The notes under the pieces are model-generated. The model was not told where the DNA came from and made no database searches. It was given only the letters and a program-made list of their open reading frames with translations. The position numbers were made by a program, and so were the translations under genes. DNA of 64,000 nt from Sphingobacteriales bacterium (GTDB lineage Bacteria; Bacteroidota; Bacteroidia; Chitinophagales; Chitinophagaceae), in the NCBI GenBank assembly GCA_026391525.1, contig JAPLEF010000146.1, forward strand, positions 28,349 through 92,348. The letters are read 5' to 3'. This document shows, piece by piece, positions 1-9,310 of this stretch. Positions within the stretch are counted from its first letter, which is position 1, and the number at the start of each line of letters is the position of its first letter.

Positions 1-2385
1 CAACAGAACAGGTATTCTTAAAAAATTGCCGGCAAATAAACGGTCCGTTTTGAAAAGTTTATTATTCATCCGTACTCCTTTTGGTATGCCTTGAGCAGGA
101 ATGACTAACATGATTTCTCTTGGCACATTGATATTATAGTTGCCTTTTCTGGTAATCACTATTTCAGTACCATTATACTTAGGCGTTGCAGAAAAATGGG
201 TGATGCGATAGTTCTTGTTTTTTATGGCAGCAGGGTCTGTACCATCATCTTCATACCAATGGTATTCACCTGGTTTTGCAGATGGGAAAAATAATACTGA
301 AAAAGAAGCTTTGTCATAATCTGCAGTGGTTGTCATACCTGTAGCCTGAGGAATAAAACTTCCTTCCATCGCATAAACCGGAATTTGATTGATATTGATA
401 TTGCTGTCTGTTACCCATTTTGGGCCTTCAAACTCACGATAATCATAAATGTTGGTCCATTTGCCTTCAGGGATATAATAGGTTTTGATTTTTTCTGATT
501 TATTGGTTATCGGAACAATCATCACTTTATCGCCCCATAAATACTGGTCTTCGGCCTTATATAGATTACTGTCTGCTTCATTCAGAAAAAAAAGCGGTTT
601 TATCAAAGGCTTGCCTGATAAGGTTTGCAGATAGCTCAGGTTGTAATTATAAGGCAACCATTGGTAACGTTCTTTAGCTGCCGATCGTGCAAGGCTAAGC
701 GTTGGTTCCGGCCATAAAGCTGCTTCGCTTGGTATATCTTTTACAGTAGGTTCGAGGTCTCCCAAAGCGGTTCCATGCGGACGGTAAATAGGGGTGAATA
801 CCGCAAACTGCAACCATCTGATATAGAGTTCTGCATCGCCGTCTCCTCCGGCAAATCCTCCTGCATCACTGTGGATATAGGGTATTGCACTTAATGCCAT
901 TCCTTGTATCAAAGGCAATTGGGCTTTTAATCCGGCCCAACTCCTGCTTACATCGCCGCTCCAGGGGAAACTACAAAAACGTGGGGATCCGGCATAACCG
1001 CTGCGGTTCAAATGGAAAAGCCTCTCCTTGGGATAATATTTGCGATAATTATTAAACAGCATCCTGCTCCAGTAATGGCCATAAATGTTATGCACTTCAT
1101 CTGCCGAAAATTTACGGGTGAAGCCAAGTGCAGACAAATCATGATAAATGGCCGGCGGGTGTTTTTCGGGTTCACCCAGATCGCCCCACCAACCACTAAC
1201 GCCAATGGACACCTGCTTTTGGTACTGGTTGAAAAACCAATCCTGGGCATCTTTCCGGAATATGTCGATTATGCCTCCTTCACCGAAATAAAAATCTTTC
1301 AATTCAAAGGCTTTGCCCATGCTGTCAGTTGCCAGATATCGCTTGGCGTTTTCATAATTGCCTGATGTTTTGAGTACGAAAGGTTCAGTAATGAGAATGG
1401 TTTTCACTTGTTGTTTCTGAAACCCTGCAATCATTTTTTTAGGATCCGGCCAAGCTTTGCGATTGACCCAATCGAGGTTGCCCATGGTTTTTTTAATGCT
1501 GTCGCCGAACCAGAACAGGTCGAAAATAACGGCATCAAAAGGAACTTTTTCTTTTTTCATGGCCTGAAAGATGCTGTTCACCTGATTTTCATTCCGGTAC
1601 CCGAAGCGGCTCATGAAGTTTCCCATAGCCCACCGGGGCGGCAGGGGTTGCGTTCCTACCAATTGCTGGTAGTTGGTTAAAACCTCTTCCGTGTTTATGC
1701 CAGGTACCAGGTAGAAACTCAATTCTCCGCTCATCACCGAATATTGTAAAGTGCCGGGTAGGGTTTTGCCAAGGTCCAGAAATCCTTTAGATGGGTTATC
1801 AAAAAAGAGGGCATATTTTCGGCTGGATAGCAAAACAGGTACACTGAAATTCAAAGCATCCGCATTCAGTTCATAACCATACCATGGATTGTTATTCAGG
1901 TTGAGGCGGTATCCAGCCCTGTTGAGCGGAAGGCTTCTTTCTCCTGTTCCAAAAAGTTTTTCATTTTGCTCCATATCGAAGAAGAAACCACGGGCACTGT
2001 CGTTGCAGAATCCATTTTGCAAGTTGATACCGGCTTTATTGTTTAAAACAAACCTGATGCTGTTATTTTCCCAATGCACTATCGTGCCATCTTTCCAGGA
2101 AATGATGGCATAGGTTCCCTGACTATTTACTGTTGGTAATTCTGCAACCGGTGAACCCAATACTGCGTCTGAAACCTGTTCGTTCCTGCTGCTGCCCGTT
2201 GCCCTAAAAGTGGTTTTCAATACATGGTTTGAAAAGAGGCTGAAACTCCATTTTCCCTGGGCGGTTTCTAATGTAGTAACCCTGGCATTTTTTCTTGCCA
2301 CCACTTCGGGCATGGGCTGAGCAAATGAAATCACCGGACAAATAAAAACTGCAATGATCATGCAGCACAATAAACGCTTTTTCAT
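1..2385 (-). CDS. Glycoside hydrolase family 31 (alpha-glucosidase/alpha-xylosidase-like), secreted; 3' end beyond the window
   Basis: Open minus-strand frame from ATG at 2385 (MKKRLLCCMIIAVFICPVISFAQPMPEV...) running off the left edge; contains GH31-like GVSGWWGDLGEPEKHP and FCSFPWSGDVSRSWAGL. Not in the ORF track because no stop lies in the window. Confidence 0.9.
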   Translation of the reverse strand, partial: MKKRLLCCMIIAVFICPVISFAQPMPEVVARKNARVTTLETAQGKWSFSLFSNHVLKTTFRATGSSRNEQVSDAVLGSPVAELPTVNSQGTYAIISWKDGTIVHWENNSIRFVLNNKAGINLQNGFCNDSARGFFFDMEQNEKLFGTGERSLPLNRAGYRLNLNNNPWYGYELNADALNFSVPVLLSSRKYALFFDNPSKGFLDLGKTLPGTLQYSVMSGELSFYLVPGINTEEVLTNYQQLVGTQPLPPRWAMGNFMSRFGYRNENQVNSIFQAMKKEKVPFDAVIFDLFWFGDSIKKTMGNLDWVNRKAWPDPKKMIAGFQKQQVKTILITEPFVLKTSGNYENAKRYLATDSMGKAFELKDFYFGEGGIIDIFRKDAQDWFFNQYQKQVSIGVSGWWGDLGEPEKHPPAIYHDLSALGFTRKFSADEVHNIYGHYWSRMLFNNYRKYYPKERLFHLNRSGYAGSPRFCSFPWSGDVSRSWAGLKAQLPLIQGMALSAIPYIHSDAGGFAGGDGDAELYIRWLQFAVFTPIYRPHGTALGDLEPTVKDIPSEAALWPEPTLSLARSAAKERYQWLPYNYNLSYLQTLSGKPLIKPLFFLNEADSNLYKAEDQYLWGDKVMIVPITNKSEKIKTYYIPEGKWTNIYDYREFEGPKWVTDSNININQIPVYAMEGSFIPQATGMTTTADYDKASFSVLFFPSAKPGEYHWYEDDGTDPAAIKNKNYRITHFSATPKYNGTEIVITRKGNYNINVPREIMLVIPAQGIPKGVRMNNKLFKTDRLFAGNFLRIPVLL

Positions 2386-2459
2386 CAGCTAAAGTTATTG
2401 CAAAATTCTGAAGTAGTTTACCAAAGCAGGCATAAGGATGCAGTGCTTATATTTGTGGC

Positions 2460-3080
2460 ATGAAATCAATACTGATGGTTTTGGTTATGGCATTTATTGC
2501 CATACAGGCCAGGGCCCAGAAAGACTTTACCGGTATCCTGAAGTATCACATGACAGTTGAAGGGGATAGCATACAACGTACAGATTCCATGAAACTTATT
2601 GTTGGGAAAAGCAAGATAAAAGTAGTGCTGTACATACCTTCTCAAAATGATCCCGGAAAAGCAACTGAACAGGTATTTATTGACGATCTGGTTAAAGAAA
2701 CCACTACCGTTATAGATTACCAGAAGTCCGGATATACGGTTTCTGCGCGCAAAAAAGAACCGCTTTATACTTTTTCAAATACCAATCAATACGATGCGGT
2801 TAACAGGAAACTATGTTTGCGTTACGAAACAGACCGTAAAACTTCTTTGTCTGCCGATGTAGTTAAAGCAAGCTGCCTTGCCGGCATCGATTTTTTAAAA
2901 CCGGATATTCCCTTTTATTATTTTCTTGGCGTACAGCCACTGATTATCGACAACCGTATGGTTCTCGATTATACACTGACGTTACGTAACGGTCATAAAC
3001 AAAAAACGGTTTGTTACGAAGTACAGGCTTTGGAAGAAGTGGATGTATTGTTTAGTCTGGAAGGCTTAAAACCCTTATGA
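2460..3080 (+). CDS. Secreted hypothetical protein (206 aa)
   Basis: ORF with N-terminal signal peptide (MKSILMVLVMAFIAIQARAQ); no recognised domain. Confidence 0.75.
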   Translation: MKSILMVLVMAFIAIQARAQKDFTGILKYHMTVEGDSIQRTDSMKLIVGKSKIKVVLYIPSQNDPGKATEQVFIDDLVKETTTVIDYQKSGYTVSARKKEPLYTFSNTNQYDAVNRKLCLRYETDRKTSLSADVVKASCLAGIDFLKPDIPFYYFLGVQPLIIDNRMVLDYTLTLRNGHKQKTVCYEVQALEEVDVLFSLEGLKPL

Positions 3081-3087
3081 TAAGGTA

Positions 3088-3394
3088 AGGATTAAAGTAT
3101 TTTGTTTGCAATTAAATTACGAACCCTGTGCTTATTGAGTTCACTCTATTTTGCCCTATTTTTTCTAGGTGTGAAACGTTGAGCGCTATACTCATCATCA
3201 TAGCGCTTAGCTATGCCGTCTATCCAGCCAAAGCAAAGCGCTTCTTCAACAGCATCGTCATAAGGTATGCGAACCTGCCCACTTGTTTTTAAAGGGTATA
3301 AAACCCAGATTTCATTTTCTGTTTTATGGTTCAATGTCAACCATTTCCTCCAGGCTTTACGATCGGCTACATAAAGGGTTTTAGTAATTTCCAT
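3088..3394 (-). pseudogene. Truncated YdeI/OmpD-associated family protein
   Basis: 82-aa ORF (MEITKTLYVADRKAWRKWL...ALCFGWIDGIAKRYDDEYSAQRFTPRKNRAK) stops at TAG; reading through gives SELNKHRVRNLIANKIL then TAA, the expected continuation of the family. Confidence 0.7.
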
Positions 3395-3477
3395 ATGCTC
3401 TTTTTTGCATCATGACGGCATAAATTTCCTGAATGGCTTACATTCAAAATTAAATAACTTGCATTAAAATCAGTGGT

Positions 3478-4173
3478 ATGAAAATAAACCTATGGGTTGT
3501 GGCGATTCTTTCTCTTATGATGAGCAGTTGTAAGGCGCAGGAAGAAAAAAATTTATCTGCCGGTAAGTTTCAGCAAACCCTTTTAGCTGTTCCCGGAGCC
3601 ATATTGTTAGACGTACGCACTCCGGAAGAATTCAGTGGAGGGTATCTTGAAGGCGCAAAAAATATGGATTACCATGCCAGGGGTTTTGACAAAGAACTGC
3701 TGTCGCTTGATAAATCAAAATCTTATTTCGTTTATTGTTTGTCTGGCGGAAGAAGCAGTGCTGCAGCAGGTTTAATGCGCGATAATGGATTCAAAAATGT
3801 GTACGAATTAGATGGGGGAATCCTTGCCTGGAAGAAAGCCGGATACCCATTAGTAACAGGTTCAGAACCTGTAGTTGATAAAATTTCAATGGCAGACTAT
3901 CAATCTTTTTTGCAAAAGGATAGTGTAGTGCTGATTGATTTTTATGCCCCATGGTGTGTTCCCTGTATGGAAATGGAACCCATGTTAGCTTCTTTAAAAA
4001 ATGAGTATAAAGGAAGGGTAGCCGTTTATCGTTTGAATATTGATGAGAATAAGAAACTTACCGATACCTTGGGTGTAATGGAAATTCCGTTGTTCAAACT
4101 TTACCGCAATGGCCAGGAAGTATGGAAGCATATTGGCAAAGTGGATAAAGCCACCCTGATTTCGAAATTCTAA
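3478..4173 (+). CDS. Rhodanese-thioredoxin fusion lipoprotein/secreted protein
   Basis: Lipobox-like LMMSSCKAQ; rhodanese LLDVRTPEEF...VYCLSGGRS; thioredoxin FYAPWCVPCMEMEP. Confidence 0.88.
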   Translation: MKINLWVVAILSLMMSSCKAQEEKNLSAGKFQQTLLAVPGAILLDVRTPEEFSGGYLEGAKNMDYHARGFDKELLSLDKSKSYFVYCLSGGRSSAAAGLMRDNGFKNVYELDGGILAWKKAGYPLVTGSEPVVDKISMADYQSFLQKDSVVLIDFYAPWCVPCMEMEPMLASLKNEYKGRVAVYRLNIDENKKLTDTLGVMEIPLFKLYRNGQEVWKHIGKVDKATLISKF

Positions 4174-4239
4174 TCCTTTGGTGAATTTTTGGGAGCGACA
4201 TGTTTTTTTGCTGCATCCATCTTTCAATTACAGCCGGTC

Positions 4240-5391
4240 ATGATCAAACAACTTATAGAGAAATATTATCTGCACTTTGAAGGCCAGCCTTATGTATTCA
4301 GGGCGCCGGGCAGGGTTAACATTATTGGTGAACATACCGATTACAATGATGGATTTGTGTTGCCTGCGGCGATTGACAAATATATTTATGTAGCCATCAA
4401 TAAAAGGGCCGATCGTAAAATTCATCTCTTTGCAGCTGATTACAATGCTTCTTATGAAACCGATTGGAGTCATATAGAACCCACAACGCTTCACTGGCCT
4501 AATTATATCCTCGGTATTGCTGCTCAATTGTACAGGAAGAATAATCATTTGTCAGGCTTCAATATCTGCATTGATGGCAATATACCAATCGGTGCTGGAT
4601 TGTCTTCTTCAGCTGCCCTAGGCTCAGCGGCTATATTTGCTTTGAATGCAATTTTTGAAACAGGTTTCAGTTTGATGGAAATGGCCCTTATGGTGCAACA
4701 GGCAGAACATGAGTATGCAGGTGTGAAATGTGGTATCATGGATCCTTTTGCGAGCCTCTTTGGTAAAAAAGATCAGGCGATTAAACTCGATTGCAGGTCA
4801 TTACAATATGCATATATACCCATTGCAATGCCGGGCTATCAATGGCTTTTAATCAATAGCAATGTAAAACATAAACTGGCTTCATCAGCATATAATGAAC
4901 GAAGGCGACAATGCGAGGAAGCGGTAATTATCTTACAAAAAAGATTTAACCAGGTGAAAAGCTTAAGGGATGTGAACTTGCATCAACTCGATCAGGTGGC
5001 TCATGAAATGGAAACGACTGTATATCTGCGTAGCAAATATATCATAGAAGAAATCCATAGGGTGTCTGAAGCCTGTGTTCAATTAGCTGCCGGGAATGCA
5101 GCCGGAGTTGGGGCTTTGATGTTTGAAACACATTCCGGTCTTAGTAAAGATTATGAAGTAAGTTGTATTGAACTTGATTTTCTTGTGGATGAAGCCCGCT
5201 ATTTTCCGGGTGTAGCGGGGTCAAGAATGATGGGAGGAGGCTTTGGCGGATGCACCCTCAATCTGGTGAAGGATGAACAAGTTGCAGCATTAGAAGCGCA
5301 TGTTAAGGGTTCTTATCAGGCTGCATTTGGTAAAGAAGCTTATGGTTATCTTGTTGAAACCAGTGACGGAGCTGCAGCAGTTCCTTTTTAA
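4240..5391 (+). CDS. galK: Galactokinase
   Basis: GRVNIIGEHTDYNDGFVLPAAID, PIGAGLSSSAAL, GGGFGGCTLNLV motifs; start at ATG 4240 preferred over the ORF-track start 4189. Confidence 0.95.
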   Translation: MIKQLIEKYYLHFEGQPYVFRAPGRVNIIGEHTDYNDGFVLPAAIDKYIYVAINKRADRKIHLFAADYNASYETDWSHIEPTTLHWPNYILGIAAQLYRKNNHLSGFNICIDGNIPIGAGLSSSAALGSAAIFALNAIFETGFSLMEMALMVQQAEHEYAGVKCGIMDPFASLFGKKDQAIKLDCRSLQYAYIPIAMPGYQWLLINSNVKHKLASSAYNERRRQCEEAVIILQKRFNQVKSLRDVNLHQLDQVAHEMETTVYLRSKYIIEEIHRVSEACVQLAAGNAAGVGALMFETHSGLSKDYEVSCIELDFLVDEARYFPGVAGSRMMGGGFGGCTLNLVKDEQVAALEAHVKGSYQAAFGKEAYGYLVETSDGAAAVPF

Positions 5392-5395
5392 AGAA

Positions 5396-5722
5396 ATGCT
5401 ATTTCACCATAAGGTTTTAACGCATTTAATTCACACGAAGCATTTAACCGGTTCTGATTACCTCTTTTTCTTATTTTATTTTTTGCTCACAATAGCCGAT
5501 GGGAAATAGGTTTACCGAAAGAAAAAAGCAAAAACTGCTTCCACATCTCATGATTGTTTTTTGGCAGAGGGATATCTCATTTGGTGGGCCATCGGTGCAT
5601 CTTTTAGCACCCAAAAGTGTTGTGTCTTCAAAAGATCTGTTCAAAGCAGAAAGGGCATTCCCTATCCGGGCTATATTGGTGATAGGAAACCTGGCTGGAT
5701 TATTTACTGTATTTTAGTGAGT
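5396..5722 (+). pseudogene. Decayed sodium/sugar symporter (SSS family) remnant
   Basis: Frame from 5396 reads ...DYLFFLFYFLLTIADGK*VYRKKKAKTASTSHDCFLAEGYLIWWAIGASFST, resembling SSS N-termini (DYFLAEGSLTWWAIGAS); later, in another frame, DLFKAERAFPIRAILVIGNLAGLFTVF* resembles an SSS C-terminus. Most of the gene is missing. Confidence 0.65.
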
Positions 5723-5750
5723 GTTTAGCGCAACCTATTAATTTATTAAA

Positions 5751-6779
5751 ATGAAAGCAGGCATAAAGGAAATACCTTTCGGATCGGTAAATGGCAAAGC
5801 GGTGAAACTATTTACCATTACAACCCCATCGGGGATGGAAGTTTCTGTAATGAACCTGGGAGCCACGTTAACCAGAATCATCACTCCCGATAAAGAGGGG
5901 ATGCAAGGTAATATATTGATGGGCTTTGCGGATGCTGAATATTACCGGACATACAAGCACTGCTATTTCGGAAGTATCGTAGGCAGGTATGCCAACCGGA
6001 TTGCCAATGCCTCATTTGTTCATAACGGAAAAGAATACCTGCTGGAGAAGAATGAAGGAGCCAATTGTTTGCATGGAGGTTTTGCAGGATTTCATCAGGC
6101 TTTCTGGGCCATTGAAAAAAATGCCGGAGGCGATGCATTGGTAGCAAAATACCGCAGTGCTGATGGTGAAGCCGGGTTTCCCGGTAATCTGGATATAACG
6201 GTTACTTATACCCTGAGTGATGAGAACGGACTGGAAATAGATTATCATGCCATCACCGATCAATCTACACCGGTAAATTTAACCAGTCATGGTTATTTTA
6301 ACCTTTCAGCAGGTAAAAGTGCAAACGTACTTGATCATGAATTACAAATCAATGCAGCACAGTATACCGTATTAGATGAACAGCAGGTTCCTACCGGCGA
6401 ACTGAATCTGGTGGAAGGAACTGTGTTCGATTTCACTCAACGAAAGCCAATCGGGAAAAATATAATTGATCTGCCCAAAGGGTATGACCTGAATTATGTA
6501 TTGGATATCAACAATGATATCGCTGCCCAAGTGTATCATCCGGGAAGCGGTAGGGCAATGACAGTGAAAACCACCGAGCCTGGATTGCAATTTTATACGG
6601 CTAATTTTCCCTTTCCCTTACATCAGGAATCATCAAAAGCGCCTGAACTTTTTTCATCATTTTGTTTGGAGGCGCAGCATTTTCCGAATAGCCCCAATGA
6701 GCCTTCTTTCCCAAGCACTATGCTTAATCCGGGTGAAGTGTATCAGCAACATACGGCTTATCTATTTTCTATAAAGTAA
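5751..6779 (+). CDS. galM: Aldose 1-epimerase
   Basis: MNLGATLTRIITPDKEG, GRYANRIANASF, NLTSHGYFNLSG-like motifs; downstream of galK. Confidence 0.93.
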   Translation: MKAGIKEIPFGSVNGKAVKLFTITTPSGMEVSVMNLGATLTRIITPDKEGMQGNILMGFADAEYYRTYKHCYFGSIVGRYANRIANASFVHNGKEYLLEKNEGANCLHGGFAGFHQAFWAIEKNAGGDALVAKYRSADGEAGFPGNLDITVTYTLSDENGLEIDYHAITDQSTPVNLTSHGYFNLSAGKSANVLDHELQINAAQYTVLDEQQVPTGELNLVEGTVFDFTQRKPIGKNIIDLPKGYDLNYVLDINNDIAAQVYHPGSGRAMTVKTTEPGLQFYTANFPFPLHQESSKAPELFSSFCLEAQHFPNSPNEPSFPSTMLNPGEVYQQHTAYLFSIK

Positions 6780-6806
6780 ACAACCCTTAAATTTGGAGAA
6801 AAAAAA

Positions 6807-7340
6807 ATGGAAGATTCAACTTTAGGTATTGGTACCCGCTTGCAACATACCCAACATGGGCCGGGTGTGATTATTGCTGTAAGATATGCCACTTATCTTA
6901 TTTCATTCATTAATCATGGTATTAAGGAGATTGATAAAACCGATCAGAAATTGGAAGAAATCATTCCGGAATATTTACCTGATCAATCTGAAACAGACAG
7001 TGAGATGGAAAAATCTCTTCTTAAAATATTAAGGTATTGGAACGGCATCGGTGAACCTGTTCCGATGGGTGACCGATGGATCAAAGGAACATTACTTTTG
7101 CAGCCTGCCGATAAAACATTAAAGCCTAAAGAAATTCCGGTAGAAGATTTTTTTCATAAGATCGTGATGCTTCGCGACCGGCTTCGTGTGCTGGAACAGA
7201 ACATCAACAGCCATAAAAAACTCGACGATGAAGATAAAGTGAACCTGCAACAGTATATCACCCGTTGTTATGGCTCGCTAACAACATTTAATGTGTTATT
7301 CAGGAATAAGGAACAATGGTTCATAGGAGAGAAAAGTTAA
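6807..7340 (+). CDS. Hypothetical protein (177 aa)
   Basis: Intact ORF, MEDSTLGIGTRLQHTQHGPGVIIAV..., no recognised catalytic motif; followed by a terminator. Confidence 0.7.
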   Translation: MEDSTLGIGTRLQHTQHGPGVIIAVRYATYLISFINHGIKEIDKTDQKLEEIIPEYLPDQSETDSEMEKSLLKILRYWNGIGEPVPMGDRWIKGTLLLQPADKTLKPKEIPVEDFFHKIVMLRDRLRVLEQNINSHKKLDDEDKVNLQQYITRCYGSLTTFNVLFRNKEQWFIGEKS

Positions 7341-7377
7341 TCTTGGTAAGATTGAACGTAACGACCGATTAAAATAA

Positions 7378-7416
7378 CAACCCCTTCAGAAAATTTTATT
7401 GTTGCTGAAGGGGTTG
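7378..7416. terminator. Rho-independent-like hairpin between convergent genes
   Basis: CAACCCCTTCAG (7378-7389) pairs with CTGAAGGGGTTG (7405-7416), 12-bp perfect stem. Confidence 0.7.
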
Positions 7417-7454
7417 ATTGCTTTGATAACTTTCCGTTTTTTGAGAATAATATT

Positions 7455-8033
7455 TTACTTTCCTTTTAGCATCCCGGTTATGGTATCCATCAAGCCGCCA
7501 CCCTGGCCCGAAGCACCACTTCCATTGAATGCTGCGGTAAGATCGTTTAGATCCACATCGCCATCTCCGTCTTTATCCATACCCGAGCCGCCGAATTTGG
7601 TTAGCAGTCCCGAGATGTTGATACCACTGGTTTTATTGTTACTGAGCTGGTTGAAAATATCCTGAATCTGAAACCCATTATCAGCCGGATTATTCGTACG
7701 GCTTACCAGTTTACCTAATACCATCGGCATCAAACCTGAAGCGATACTCATGGCCTGGCTTGAACTGATACCGAATTTTTCCATGATACCCGACATGAAA
7801 TTTCCGGAAACCTGTTGCACGGCCGGATTACTGTTGAGATTTTCTGGTGTGGTGTTGAAAAGGCTCAGTACATCTTTTGCCTGCCCGCCTGCCAGCATCG
7901 ACTGTAAGGTGCCTGTGATGGAATTTCCGGCTTCGGCCACAACAGCTTCGTTGTGTTCATTAGGAACATCAGGATTATTGATGATGGTTTCATCCGCATG
8001 TTCCCTGATTAATGAAATGATTTGGTGTAACAT
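7455..8033 (-). CDS. DUF937/YidB-like protein with EF-hand-like DKDGDGDVDLNDL
   Basis: MLHQIISLIREHADETI...; repeated LSNLLxxxG-type segments and one EF-hand-like loop. Confidence 0.65.
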   Translation of the reverse strand: MLHQIISLIREHADETIINNPDVPNEHNEAVVAEAGNSITGTLQSMLAGGQAKDVLSLFNTTPENLNSNPAVQQVSGNFMSGIMEKFGISSSQAMSIASGLMPMVLGKLVSRTNNPADNGFQIQDIFNQLSNNKTSGINISGLLTKFGGSGMDKDGDGDVDLNDLTAAFNGSGASGQGGGLMDTITGMLKGK

Positions 8034-8066
8034 TATTTTTGATTTAAGGTGAAAATTTGATGTTGT

Positions 8067-8861
8067 TTATTTCTTTCGAAAAAGTAAAGTACGGTCTCCT
8101 AGCAAGTAGCAAATCAAACTGTCTCCCGATATTTTGTAATCTATCATGCTATTGTTGAAACTTTCTGTAAACATCTTTGTCGATTCAGTTGAGCAAGTAT
8201 TTTGGGAAAGCGTAAAGGAAGTAAACCTTATCCTGTTCCCCTGAACTTCCATGCGGCTTTCAAAATTGTTACAGCCATTGAAACCCTTCAGCTTATTGCT
8301 TTGTATATTGAAATCAAGGTACGGGATACCATTCTTAAATTGTGATGCACTCAAATCCTGCTGAAATGTTTGGGAAAGTACCCAACGCCCGTTCAGATAC
8401 TGGTTGGCAAAGTAAGAGCCACAGCCTTCATAGCGTATATTGTTTATCGTTATATACACTTTTTTAGGTTGAATTCCCTCACTTGACGGGTGCTTACATT
8501 TCTCACTGAAAATCATGATCGTCATGTTGCCATCTTTCAGTTTACAGATATAGCTTTCGGCTGGGGCATCCATTACCGGAGTTGCATTAACAGGAGTAGC
8601 TCTGATCATCGGCATGCCGGTAGCTGAAAAATCGAACGACCTGGAAAAATCCATTTGTAAATTCCACGGAACAGGACTATTTCCGCTTGCGAAAAAATCA
8701 ATGCCATTTTTAGAGAATTCTTGTTTTAAGGAATCAAGCCTGCTCTTTTTTACAACTGATGTTGAAGTTTTTTGCTGCTTTGATGGTTTACATCCATAAC
8801 AAATCCCAATCATAAAAATCAGCATTGCAAACTGTTGGATATTAAGCACGGGGTATATCAT
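8067..8861 (-). CDS. META/HslJ-like domain lipoprotein
   Basis: Lipobox-like GICYGC; C-terminal LKGFNGCNNFESRMEVQGNRIRFTSFTLSQNTC, META-type. Confidence 0.65.
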   Translation of the reverse strand: MIYPVLNIQQFAMLIFMIGICYGCKPSKQQKTSTSVVKKSRLDSLKQEFSKNGIDFFASGNSPVPWNLQMDFSRSFDFSATGMPMIRATPVNATPVMDAPAESYICKLKDGNMTIMIFSEKCKHPSSEGIQPKKVYITINNIRYEGCGSYFANQYLNGRWVLSQTFQQDLSASQFKNGIPYLDFNIQSNKLKGFNGCNNFESRMEVQGNRIRFTSFTLSQNTCSTESTKMFTESFNNSMIDYKISGDSLICYLLGDRTLLFRKK

Positions 8862-8975
8862 TTACATTGGATACAATTTATGCCAATCCTTGGAAAAATT
8901 TCCTGGAAATCTAATTACTTCATTTATAAATAATACCATGACACTTGAAAATTAAATATCTTACAGAAAAATTTC

Positions 8976-9302
8976 ATGTCTTTTATCATAGAAGTATTGG
9001 TATTAGCTGCCATTTTATTTGCACTTTCAACTATCATCAAAGATATTGTTGTGAAGGATTATGGAACAGCTATTTGGGTCTGTTTGGTGATTGGTTTTCT
9101 TAATGCTACAATCGGAGCGGTTATCAGATTCCCTTTAAACTTACTCAGCCTTTTTCTGATTACATTTATTGTAAGGATTATAGTTTCTGTTCTGATGATC
9201 AAACTGGCCAACCGCTTTATTAAAGGTTTCCGGGTTAAAACCTGGTTGTCGGCCTTGATATTAGCTATTGCGATGGCTGCTGTAGGAGCAGTTATTGATT
9301 AA
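8976..9302 (+). CDS. Small multi-pass membrane protein (phage holin family IV/MmpA-like)
   Basis: 108-aa hydrophobic ORF with several predicted TM segments. Confidence 0.55.
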   Translation: MSFIIEVLVLAAILFALSTIIKDIVVKDYGTAIWVCLVIGFLNATIGAVIRFPLNLLSLFLITFIVRIIVSVLMIKLANRFIKGFRVKTWLSALILAIAMAAVGAVID

Positions 9303-9310
9303 CTTTACTT

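Noticed and set aside
1008-2113. ORF-track entries 1008-1250, 1012-1365, 1408-1680 and 1889-2113
   Set aside because: They overlap the strongly supported GH31 gene on the minus strand; treated as antisense/frame shadows.
5499-5717. 72-aa ORF as a genuine small protein
   Set aside because: It spans two frames of the apparent symporter remnant; better explained as pseudogene debris.
3088-5722. Amber codon reassignment or selenocysteine/pyrrolysine-type recoding
   Set aside because: TAG terminates intact genes in this window; both interrupted genes are also truncated or deleted, so pseudogenisation is simpler.
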